From: Bacteroidales bacterium
GTDB taxonomy: Bacteria > Bacteroidota > Bacteroidia > Bacteroidales > JAFGXI01
Reading direction: 5' to 3'
DNA: 9,152 bases
NCBI GenBank assembly: GCA_026985625.1
Contig: JALSQC010000282.1
Span: 1 to 9,152 of the forward strand
Positions 1 through 6,903 of the stretch are shown piece by piece. The notes beneath the pieces were generated by a model. The model did no database searches and was not told the DNA's origin. It worked only from the letters and a program-made list of their open reading frames with translations. Made by a program: the position numbers and the translations under genes. The stretch's first letter is position 1, and every line of letters starts with the position of its first letter.

Positions 1-96
1 ATACATAAAGAACAACAAGAAAAAGAAAATAAAAATACAGACATTAAAACAAACGATAAAAATAATAAAGATAATAATACAACAAACATAACTTAA
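1..96 (+). CDS. C-terminal tail of an upstream gene, probably the FtsH protease (partial)
   Basis: An open frame enters from the left edge and ends at the TAA at 94-96, giving 31 residues. The peptide is entirely hydrophilic, rich in Lys, Asn, Glu and Thr (starting IHKEQQEKEN), with no recognisable fold. Disordered charged tails of this kind end many FtsH proteins, the membrane-anchored ATP-dependent zinc proteases. In many Bacteroidota ftsH sits directly upstream of a LUD-protein gene and cdsA, which is the order seen here. The FtsH assignment therefore rests on context; no AAA or protease motif is visible. The stop overlaps the next start by one base (TAATG), which suggests coupled translation. 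Confidence 0.55.
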   Translation: MHKEQQEKENKNTDIKTNDKNNKDNNTTNIT

Positions 97-725
97 TGAC
101 CAACGCAAGAAAAAACATATTAGATAAACTAAAACAAGCACAAGAAAACAACAACAAAAAAATCACCGATGTTGATTTTACAGAAAATATATATCAAAAA
201 AGCAAATTAAATTTAGCCGAAGAATTTAGCGAAAAACTAAAAAAAGTTAACGGCGAAACATTTATTTGTAAAACATTTAGCGAGTTTAAACTAAATATAA
301 ATAAAGCTATTAATAATAAACAAGCCGACAATGTATTTTGTATAGACAATAAAATTAAACAAATATTAGAAAAAGCAAATATCCCTTTTATCGATAACGA
401 AAAACATTTACTCGATTTAAATATAGGAGTTACAGGATGCGAATTTCTATCGGCAAGAACAGGAAGCATAATAGTATCATCAAAATCAGGTTCGGGACGC
501 AGACTTAATATATATCCAAATATACATTTTGTAATAGCATATAAAAACCAATTGGTTGAAGATATAAACCAAGCAATAATAAAAATAAAAGAAAAATATA
601 AAAACAATTTACCATCGTTAATTACAAACATTACAGGACCAAGCAGAACAGCCGATATCGAAAAAACACTTATACTTGGAGCACACGGACCAAAAGAACT
701 AATAGTATTTATTTTAGATTTTTAA
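96..725 (+). CDS. LUD domain protein, LutC/YkgG-like
   Basis: This 209-residue protein has the length and motifs of the single-domain LutC/YkgG (LUD, formerly DUF162) family. Visible marks are a variable charged N-terminal helical part (about 1-60), the core segment from residue 110 (IGVTGCEFLSARTGSI, then SSKSGSGRR), and the family's C-terminal signature from residue 179 (ITGPSRTADIE, LGAHGPKELIVFILDF). LutC works with LutA and LutB in oxidising L-lactate to pyruvate in Bacillus. Here neither partner is adjacent, so lactate use cannot be assumed and the true role is unknown. No signal peptide or membrane segment is seen, so it should be cytoplasmic. The ATG overlaps the preceding stop, and the next gene follows after 3 bases, so it is embedded in the ftsH-cdsA-psd run. 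Confidence 0.88.
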   Translation: MTNARKNILDKLKQAQENNNKKITDVDFTENIYQKSKLNLAEEFSEKLKKVNGETFICKTFSEFKLNINKAINNKQADNVFCIDNKIKQILEKANIPFIDNEKHLLDLNIGVTGCEFLSARTGSIIVSSKSGSGRRLNIYPNIHFVIAYKNQLVEDINQAIIKIKEKYKNNLPSLITNITGPSRTADIEKTLILGAHGPKELIVFILDF

Positions 726-728
726 ACT

Positions 729-929
729 ATGGAAAAAGGATGGATTAACATACGAAATTTTAATAAAACTTACCTTGCCGAAATAGCAAAAGAAGTTTTA
801 ACCGATAATAATATAAAAAGCGTAATAATAAATAAAAAAGACAGCTCGTATAACTCATTTGGCGATATAGAACTATACGTTAGAAAAGAAGACAAAGAAC
901 AAGCCCTAACGCTTATTAAAGATTTGTAA
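729..929 (+). CDS. DUF2007 family small protein (putative signal-transducing protein)
   Basis: This 66-residue protein fits the DUF2007 family: a short alpha/beta unit beginning with a strand (WINIRNF), a helix (AEIAKEVLTDNNI), a strand (SVIINKKDSSY), and the usual ending in which a strand (IELYVRKED) leads to a last helix (EQALTLIKDL). DUF2007 resembles PII-like and ACT-like small domains and carries the database label 'putative signal transducing protein', but no reaction or partner has been established that I know of. It has no signal peptide or membrane helix. It lies 3 bases after the LUD gene and 2 bases before cdsA, so it is almost certainly co-transcribed and co-translated with them. 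Confidence 0.82.
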   Translation: MEKGWINIRNFNKTYLAEIAKEVLTDNNIKSVIINKKDSSYNSFGDIELYVRKEDKEQALTLIKDL

Positions 930-931
930 TT

Positions 932-1825
932 TTGAAAGAACTGGCAATACGTACGGCAACAGCAATTTTCTTTGTTCTGATAATTGTATTAGGTATAAGC
1001 CTTAGTCCTTGGACATTCTTTATACTATTTATGATAATTATTATCGGAGCATTAAACGAATACTATACAATTATTCGCTTAGCACGTTCAATACCACAAA
1101 AAGCATTAGGAATAATTACAGGAATTATACTATTTACAGTTTCTTTTCTCAATGCAATAGGAATATTCGACGGAAACTTTTATGCAATAGTAATCCCATT
1201 TATTTTTTTAATATTTATTTTCGAAATATTTGCAAATAACAGATTTCCAATAAATAATATTGCATATACAATTCTAGGAATAATTTATATAGCATTACCA
1301 TTCTCGTTAGCTAATTATCTGATTTTAAAATCAGGAAGTGTTCACTTAGTTGAAAGCATAGAAACAAAAAATATTATGGACCAATTTGGCGTAATTACAA
1401 ACTTCTCATACAACAAAATAAATTTTCAACCAAACATTTTATTAGGTATATTTTTTCTTACATGGATAAACGATACAGGAGCATATTTAACAGGAGTTAC
1501 CATAGGAAAAAATCGTTTATTTCCTAGAGTATCACCTAAAAAATCGTGGGAAGGCAGCATAGGAGGATTAATATTTACAATAATAGGAGCTTATATTATA
1601 TCAAAATATTTTACCGAGTTATCACTTACAAACTGGATAATTATATCAATAATAACAGTAATATTTGCAACACTTGGCGACTTAACCGAAAGCTGGTTTA
1701 AACGTAGCCTTAAAATAAAAGACTCAGGAAGAATACTCCCCGGACACGGAGGATTACTCGACCGTTTCGATGCAATTATTATGGTAATACCTTTTGTTTT
1801 TGTATATTTTAAATTATTTTTATAA
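932..1825 (+). CDS. cdsA: Phosphatidate cytidylyltransferase (CDP-diacylglycerol synthase)
   Basis: CdsA converts phosphatidate and CTP into CDP-diacylglycerol and pyrophosphate, the branch point for membrane phospholipids. The 297-residue protein is a multi-pass membrane protein with roughly eight hydrophobic segments. Near the C-terminus, residues 254-280 match the full family signature: Ser254, Lys257-Arg258, Lys263-Asp264, then PGHGG and LLDRFD. A further conserved segment, WINDTGAYLTG followed by SPKKSWEG, lies in the middle. The start is the TTG at 932, two bases after the previous stop. It gives the normal CdsA N-terminus (KELAIRTATAIFF), whereas the first in-frame ATG lies about 34 codons in and would remove the first membrane helix. 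Psd follows after 18 bases. Confidence 0.96.
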   Translation: MKELAIRTATAIFFVLIIVLGISLSPWTFFILFMIIIIGALNEYYTIIRLARSIPQKALGIITGIILFTVSFLNAIGIFDGNFYAIVIPFIFLIFIFEIFANNRFPINNIAYTILGIIYIALPFSLANYLILKSGSVHLVESIETKNIMDQFGVITNFSYNKINFQPNILLGIFFLTWINDTGAYLTGVTIGKNRLFPRVSPKKSWEGSIGGLIFTIIGAYIISKYFTELSLTNWIIISIITVIFATLGDLTESWFKRSLKIKDSGRILPGHGGLLDRFDAIIMVIPFVFVYFKLFL

Positions 1826-1843
1826 AAATTTATATAAAATTTT

Positions 1844-2503
1844 ATGAGAATACATAAAGAAGGATATATAGTTATTTTAATTTTCGGACTATTAATAATA
1901 TTAATAGACACAGCATTTTACCTCACTACCAAAACAATACCGGTATTATATATAACATTTTTTGCCATATCGGCAATATTCTATTTTTTTGTGATACGAT
2001 TTTTCAGACACCCAATACGAACAATAATAAACAAAGACAACAACAAAATATATTCTCCTGCAGACGGAAAAATAGTTGTAATAGAAAAAATAACCGAACC
2101 AGAATATTTTAACGATGAACGCATACAAATATCAGTATTTATGTCGCCGTTAAACGTTCACGTTAATTGGTATCCAATAGGCGGCATAATAAAATACTTT
2201 AAATACCATAAAGGATTACACCTTGTAGCATACGACCCAAAATCGTCAACCGATAACGAACACACAACCACTATTATCGAAAATGCCAATAAAAAAGAAA
2301 TATTAGTAAAACAAATAGCAGGAAAAGTAGCACGCCGAATAATATATTATGCAAAAAAAAATTTAAAAATTAATCAAGGCGACGAACTCGGCTTTATAAA
2401 ATTCGGATCCAGAGTAGATATAATTTTACCATTAAATGCCAAAATATTGGTAAAACTCGACCAAAAAGTCGAAGGCAATAAAACAATAATTGCCGAAATA
2501 TAA
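1844..2503 (+). CDS. psd: Phosphatidylserine decarboxylase, short form
   Basis: Psd decarboxylates phosphatidylserine to phosphatidylethanolamine at the inner membrane. At 219 residues this is the short bacterial/archaeal-type enzyme. Two hydrophobic helices (about 8-28 and 34-53) anchor it, followed by the conserved FFRHPIR, the SPADGKIV segment, and SVFMSPLNVHVNWYP with the catalytic-core His. The FGSRVD motif holds the self-cleavage site: Gly188-Ser189, where Ser189 becomes the pyruvoyl group at the start of the alpha chain. All processing residues look intact, so the enzyme should be active. It completes the cdsA-psd pair. Phosphatidylserine synthase (pssA), often close by in this phylum, is not between or after them in this window. 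Confidence 0.96.
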   Translation: MRIHKEGYIVILIFGLLIILIDTAFYLTTKTIPVLYITFFAISAIFYFFVIRFFRHPIRTIINKDNNKIYSPADGKIVVIEKITEPEYFNDERIQISVFMSPLNVHVNWYPIGGIIKYFKYHKGLHLVAYDPKSSTDNEHTTTIIENANKKEILVKQIAGKVARRIIYYAKKNLKINQGDELGFIKFGSRVDIILPLNAKILVKLDQKVEGNKTIIAEI

Positions 2504-2520
2504 TAAATATTTTACCTTGT
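2490..2520 (+). promoter_or_regulatory. Candidate Bacteroidota-type promoter for the propeller-phosphatase gene
   Basis: A TTG at 2490-2492 and a TACCTTGT at 2513-2520 are separated by 20 bases, close to the Bacteroidota -33 (TTTG) and -7 (TAnnTTTG) arrangement. The -7 box is imperfect: the last two bases are GT instead of TG. Transcription would start about at the ATG at 2527, giving a leader of almost no length. The -33 part lies inside the end of psd. This is a weak call; read-through from psd is the alternative. Confidence 0.22.
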
Positions 2521-2526
2521 TAAAAA

Positions 2527-5500
2527 ATGAGAAAAATAATATTACTTATAAGTATATTTTTAATAAGCAATTTAATTATTGCCCAACAATATAACTTTCG
2601 TAGATTCTCGTTAGAACAAGGTTTACCTCAATCTACAATTTATTGTATAGCACAAGACAAAAACAACTTTTTGTGGCTTGGAACCGAAGGCGGAGGACTT
2701 GTGCGTTTCGATGGAAAAAAATTTAAAACATTTACAAAAAAAAATGGACTCTCAAGCAACATAATACGTTCGATATTTATTGATAAAGACAATAAAATAT
2801 GGGTTGGAACCGATAACGGAATAAATATCCTTGATGGTTATAACATAAAAACAATAAATAAAAAAAACAACTTATCGGGCAGCACTATACTTAAAATATA
2901 CCAAGACAAAAACTCAAATATATGGGCAGCAACTAACGACGGAGGTATAAACAAAATAAAAATTAATAACGATTCAATAACAATAAAATCATACACAATA
3001 GACAACGGACTACCAACAAACTTTGTTTTTGATATTTATCAAGACAAAAGCTCAAATATATGGCTTGCTCAATACGGAGGCTTAACAAAACTAACGTTTA
3101 ATAACGACTCGTTAATTAATGTAACAAACATTACAAGCTTCGAAGGATTACCAAGCGATATTATTTTAAACATTACAAGCGATAACAAAGGAAACCTGTG
3201 GTGTGGAACATACGATAACGGAGCATTTAAATATTATACATCAGGAAAAGATTCGGGAAAAATAAAAATATATAATAAATCAAACTATCTAAACTCAAAC
3301 CGAATATGGGATATTTTAATAGATAAAAATAATATATGGTTTGCCACCGATAATAATGGAGTAGATAAACTAAACATAAATAAAAAAACAGTAAAATATT
3401 TTACAACCGATAAATCGTTTCCAAACAAACAAGTTTTAGCAATTTTTAAAGACAACGATAATAATATTTGGTTTGGAACCATGGGTAGCGGCTTATGTAT
3501 GTCGTTAGGCGAAGAATTTATACACTATTCAAACCACGAGGGAATATCATCACAAGTATTTGCAGTAAAGCAAGATAAAAAAAACAACCTGTGGATTGGA
3601 ACAAACGGACAAGGACTTTTAAAAGCAAAATTAATAAAAGACAGCCTTGATATAAAATATTACACAAAAAACAACGGTTTACCCGATAACTCTATAAGAA
3701 CAATTGCAATTGCTCCCGATAACAGCATCTGGATAGGAACATCAGAAAACGGAATAAGCCATTATATAAACGGTAAATTTATAAACTACAAAAAAACAGA
3801 AAAAAATAACTCGTTAATTAATAATCATATAAATACAATTTATGTAGACAAAGCCAATCTTGTTTGGGTAGGAACACAAGGAGGAATATCACTTTTCGAT
3901 GGAGATAAATTTATTAGTATAGACGAAAATGCAGGACTAATAAATAACGAGGTGCAAACAATTATCGAAGACAACAAAAAAAATATATGGGTAGGAACAT
4001 GGAACGGACTTGCCAAGATTACAGGCAATAAAATGACCGATTACGACGAAAAAGAAGGACTGTTAGACAAAAAAGTATATGCACTAACCCAAGATATAAA
4101 AGGCAATATTTGGATAGGAACATTTGGTGGAGGATTATACAAATTTAATACAAATACAAACGACTCCGTTCCAATAAAAATATTTGCAAACGATAGCATA
4201 TTATCGTCAAATAATATTTATTCGCTTAAATTCTATAACAATTACACCCTTATTATAGGAACCGATAAAGGAATAGATAAGCTTACATTTACAAACGATT
4301 TTAAAATAAAAAACATAAAAAGATACGGAAAAATAGAAGGACTAAAATATATAGAAAACAGTCTTAATGCATTAGAAAAAGATAACAAAAATAATTTTTG
4401 GTTTGGTATAACAATAGGACTTACAAAATTTAATATAAAACTTCAGAAAAAATCTAAACACAAACCCAAATTATTACTAACAGATTTACGATTATTTTTT
4501 GAAAAAGTAAATTGGAAAAAATATTCAAAAAACTTAAGCCCTTGGTTTAATTTACCTAACAATTTAATATTAGATTACAAAAAAAATCACTTACAATTTA
4601 TTTTTAACGGAATAGATTATAACAATCCTAAAAAACTACAATACTCATACTATCTCGAAGGATTAGATAATAAATACTCACCATACACAAGCAGAAACGA
4701 TGTTGTATTCTCTAGTATTCCGCCGGGAGATTATATTTTTTACGTAAAAGCAAAAAATAATTACGGAATAGAAAGCCTGCCCGTAAGTTTTAAATTTACA
4801 ATAACACCACCTTGGTATAAAACGCTATGGGCCGAAATATCAGGAGTATTAATAATTATATTATTAATATTCTTTTTTATTAAATTTCGCGAACGCAAAT
4901 TAAAACACGATAAACAAATACTGGAAAAAACAGTAGAAGAACGAACACAAGAAATAAAAAAACAAAAAGAACATATAGAAGAAATACACCACGAAATAAC
5001 CGATAGCATACACTATGCACAAAAAATACAACACTCGGTATTACCAAGCTACAAATACTTAAATAAAATTATTCCCGATAGCTTTATACTATTTAAGCCA
5101 AAAGATATTGTAAGTGGCGATTTTTATTGGGCGGCACAAATAAAAAACAACTCAAAAACAAAAACATTAATATGTGCTGCAGATTGCACGGGACACGGAG
5201 TCCCGGGAGGTTTTATGAGTATGCTTGGTATAAGTTTCTTAAACGATATTATAAAAGAAAATAAATTTAAAACATCGGGCGATATTTTAAATATTTTACG
5301 ACAAAACATTATAGAGGCTCTACAACAAAAAGGCGAAACAGGAGAACAAAAAGACGGTATGGACTTATCACTTTGTATCATCGAAGAAAATAATAACAAA
5401 ATTAATTTCGAGTTTTCAGGAGCAAACAACCCCGTTTATTTAGTTGTAAACGATAACTTTTTTAAAAATAACAATATCAATGAAAATACAAGAATAAAAA

Positions 5501-5850
5501 CCGATAAAATAAATAACGTTAACTTTATAGAAATTAAAGCAGACAAAATGCCTATAGCAATATACGATAAAATGGATAATTTTAAAACAACAAAATTAAT
5601 ATTAGAAAAAAACGATTCGTTTTATCTATTTTCCGACGGTTATGCCGACCAATTTGGAGGACCAAAAGGCAAAAAATTAAAATATAAAACATTTAAAAAA
5701 ATAATATGCTCAATACAAAATAAAACTATTAGCGAACAAAAACAAATACTCGATAATACTATCGAAGAATGGAAAAATTATATCGACCCATATACAAATG
5801 ATAATTACCTACAAGTTGATGATATAATTGTTATAGGTATAAAATTATAA
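2527..5850 (+). CDS. Membrane sensor: double 'two-component regulator' propeller, Y_Y_Y domain and PP2C/SpoIIE-type phosphatase
   Basis: This is a 1107-residue transmembrane signalling protein. The order is: signal peptide (1-19, cleavage near IIA/Q); beta-propeller repeats (about 25-645) with 14 copies of a D-x-x-x-x-x-W-x-G-T-type motif from Trp50 to Trp625, enough for two seven-bladed propellers; Y_Y_Y domain (about 695-758, YSYYLEGLD, then PPGDYIFYVKAKN); membrane helix (768-787); charged coiled coil (788-835); the HYAQKIQHSVLPS linker; and the phosphatase (about 850-1107). Metal-binding acidic residues of PP2C enzymes are all present: Asp865 (SGDFYW), Asp886 (ADCTGHGVPGG), Asp1037 (SDGYAD) and Asp1098-1099 (QVDDI). 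It should therefore be an active Ser/Thr phosphatase that senses a ligand in the periplasm. There is no histidine-kinase, receiver or DNA-binding domain. Ligand and substrate are unknown; no SusC/D genes or anti-sigma antagonist gene lie nearby. Confidence 0.93.
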   Translation: MRKIILLISIFLISNLIIAQQYNFRRFSLEQGLPQSTIYCIAQDKNNFLWLGTEGGGLVRFDGKKFKTFTKKNGLSSNIIRSIFIDKDNKIWVGTDNGINILDGYNIKTINKKNNLSGSTILKIYQDKNSNIWAATNDGGINKIKINNDSITIKSYTIDNGLPTNFVFDIYQDKSSNIWLAQYGGLTKLTFNNDSLINVTNITSFEGLPSDIILNITSDNKGNLWCGTYDNGAFKYYTSGKDSGKIKIYNKSNYLNSNRIWDILIDKNNIWFATDNNGVDKLNINKKTVKYFTTDKSFPNKQVLAIFKDNDNNIWFGTMGSGLCMSLGEEFIHYSNHEGISSQVFAVKQDKKNNLWIGTNGQGLLKAKLIKDSLDIKYYTKNNGLPDNSIRTIAIAPDNSIWIGTSENGISHYINGKFINYKKTEKNNSLINNHINTIYVDKANLVWVGTQGGISLFDGDKFISIDENAGLINNEVQTIIEDNKKNIWVGTWNGLAKITGNKMTDYDEKEGLLDKKVYALTQDIKGNIWIGTFGGGLYKFNTNTNDSVPIKIFANDSILSSNNIYSLKFYNNYTLIIGTDKGIDKLTFTNDFKIKNIKRYGKIEGLKYIENSLNALEKDNKNNFWFGITIGLTKFNIKLQKKSKHKPKLLLTDLRLFFEKVNWKKYSKNLSPWFNLPNNLILDYKKNHLQFIFNGIDYNNPKKLQYSYYLEGLDNKYSPYTSRNDVVFSSIPPGDYIFYVKAKNNYGIESLPVSFKFTITPPWYKTLWAEISGVLIIILLIFFFIKFRERKLKHDKQILEKTVEERTQEIKKQKEHIEEIHHEITDSIHYAQKIQHSVLPSYKYLNKIIPDSFILFKPKDIVSGDFYWAAQIKNNSKTKTLICAADCTGHGVPGGFMSMLGISFLNDIIKENKFKTSGDILNILRQNIIEALQQKGETGEQKDGMDLSLCIIEENNNKINFEFSGANNPVYLVVNDNFFKNNNINENTRIKTDKINNVNFIEIKADKMPIAIYDKMDNFKTTKLILEKNDSFYLFSDGYADQFGGPKGKKLKYKTFKKIICSIQNKTISEQKQILDNTIEEWKNYIDPYTNDNYLQVDDIIVIGIKL

Positions 5851-5861
5851 TTAAATAATTA
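5848..5861. repeat. Short A/T inverted repeat joining two convergent stop codons
   Basis: TAATTA-AA-TAATTA is a perfect six-base inverted repeat that begins with the stop of the sensor gene (5848-5850) and ends with the stop of the DUF4476 gene on the other strand (5859-5861). Only A-T pairs and a two-base loop are present, so it would be a poor terminator. It may be a by-product of two abutting TAA stops in AT-rich DNA. Confidence 0.35.
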
Positions 5862-6794
5862 CTTTTGTAGATTAATATATTTATTTAAATCATCAATAGA
5901 AGAATCAAACTCAAAAGCATCGTTTATCTTATAATAATTAGAAATATCATAAGTGTGATTATAAGCATATTTTGCAAACTCTAACCTTGAATCTTCAAAA
6001 TCAAAAAGTTTAATAATTTGTTTAACTTGCGAACTTAACAAACAATTTGAGTTAGCAATTTGTTTGGCAACCGAGAGTTTACTACTTTCAAAATCCTTAC
6101 TTTGTATAGTATTTTTTGCATCACTAAAATCAACATCAGACATTGGAATAGGACAACCTATTACACCGGTATAACCCGGTAAATACTCATTATACGATTC
6201 TTGTGCAGTATTATTTTCGGTAGTTGTTGTAGTCGTTGTTGTCTCGGTATAAGTAGTTGTAGTATTAACATTAGCCGATGTTCCCGTATTAATATTTAAA
6301 CTAATATTAGTTTGTCCGTCGCCTATATTTACCGATGCCGAATTTGGATTATTATTTAAATTGCTTGTTGTAGTTGTTGATGTTGTTGATGTTGTAACAC
6401 TTGTAATCCTTGGACTTGTCGAAAATACATACACAACCTGATTAGGTTGTGTAGGCGTTGCTTGATACAAGGGAACCGAAGATTGAAATCTAACTACATA
6501 TTTACCCTTTCTATTTTGTTTTATTACATAAGTTTCTTCGTTTCCTTGATTCTGAAAATATATATTTTTATCAATAAATCCCAAATCTTTATTCTCAAAC
6601 AAAATACGTATTTTATAATTCGGAGCATTTAAATCAGTTATCTTAACATTGGTTTGAGGATTAAAATTTTGTTGAATACCGTTTATTATTAATTTAAAAC
6701 GTTCTCCGTTTTGCGAAAATATTATTAAATTTGATTTTTGCGAAAAACCTAAAACAGATATAAATATAAATGTTAAAAAAGTAATATATTTCAT
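5859..6794 (-). CDS. Secreted DUF4476 domain protein with threonine-rich linker
   Basis: This 311-residue exported protein has a signal peptide (1-18, ending LGFS/Q). Residues about 20-108 form an all-beta N-terminal domain (LIIFSQNGERFKLIINGI, later YVIKQNRKGKYVVRF) of the sort that precedes DUF4476 in Bacteroidota. Residues 131-196 are a Thr/Ser/Asn-rich low-complexity linker. Residues 213-305 are DUF4476: GCPIPMSDVDF, then SSKLSVAKQIANSNCLLSS, then FEDSRLEFAKYAYNHTYD. DUF4476 is a helical repeat-like domain of unknown function, common in this phylum, that recurs around a conserved Cys and FAKYAY segment. The protein is probably periplasmic or on the outer surface. It is divergent from the small gene at 6904 and convergent with the sensor gene, whose end is only 8 bases away. 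No function is assigned. Confidence 0.88.
   Translation of the reverse strand: MKYITFLTFIFISVLGFSQKSNLIIFSQNGERFKLIINGIQQNFNPQTNVKITDLNAPNYKIRILFENKDLGFIDKNIYFQNQGNEETYVIKQNRKGKYVVRFQSSVPLYQATPTQPNQVVYVFSTSPRITSVTTSTTSTTTTSNLNNNPNSASVNIGDGQTNISLNINTGTSANVNTTTTYTETTTTTTTTENNTAQESYNEYLPGYTGVIGCPIPMSDVDFSDAKNTIQSKDFESSKLSVAKQIANSNCLLSSQVKQIIKLFDFEDSRLEFAKYAYNHTYDISNYYKINDAFEFDSSIDDLNKYINLQK
6207..6404 (-). repeat. Low-complexity Thr-rich coding segment in the DUF4476 protein
   Basis: This stretch encodes residues 131-196. It includes runs such as TTSTTSTTTT and TETTTTTTTTE, written with mixed ACA, ACT and ACC codons, separated by an Asn-rich part (NLNNNPNSAS). On the plus strand it shows as repeated GTTGTT/GTAGTT triplets. 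The codons are varied, so it is an old amino-acid-level repeat more than a simple DNA microsatellite, though slippage here is plausible. Confidence 0.6.
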
Positions 6795-6820
6795 TTAATT
6801 ATTATTTAATTGTTATTTTA

Positions 6821-6853
6821 TTGCACAAAATTAATTTTTTTTATATATATTTG
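6821..6853 (+). promoter_or_regulatory. Predicted promoter of the small lysine-rich secreted protein
   Basis: TATATTTG at 6846-6853 matches the Bacteroidota -7 consensus TAnnTTTG exactly. A TTG at 6821-6823 lies 22 bases upstream, close to the usual -33 box distance. Transcription would start near 6860, giving a leader of about 45 A/T-rich bases before the ATG at 6904. In such AT-rich DNA chance matches occur, but position and spacing both fit. Confidence 0.5.
6826..6833 (-). promoter_or_regulatory. Predicted -7 box of the DUF4476 gene promoter
   Basis: On the minus strand 6833-6826 reads TAATTTTG, an exact match to TAnnTTTG. Transcription would start near 6820, about 25 bases before the ATG at 6794. 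I see no clear TTTG at the -33 distance (around 6853-6858), so the call rests on the -7 box alone. It sits only two bases from the -33 element proposed for the opposite gene. Confidence 0.4.
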
Positions 6854-6903
6854 GTATATATTTTGATACAAAAAAAATTATAAATTTAAAAAACTAAAAA
6901 ATT

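Noticed and set aside
194..631. Minus-strand 145-codon open frame opposite the LUD gene
   Set aside because: It lies wholly within a recognised plus-strand gene, and its product is a hydrophobic, Ser/Phe/Leu-rich shadow typical of the reverse of an AT-rich coding sequence.
2640..4420. Tandem DNA repeats in the sensor gene
   Set aside because: The recurring pattern exists at protein level (propeller blades) but the DNA copies have diverged, so it is not a true nucleotide tandem repeat.
4981..5030. Histidine-kinase H-box in the sensor linker (EIHHEITDSIHYA)
   Set aside because: The pair of His residues is tempting, but the segment continues into QKIQHSVLPS and a PP2C domain, the usual linker before Bacteroidota SpoIIE-type phosphatases. 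No ATPase domain of a kinase follows.
6840..6865. TATATA-rich stretch as an origin or protein-binding repeat
   Set aside because: It is short, not repeated elsewhere in the window, and is explained by the -7 promoter element and general A/T richness.
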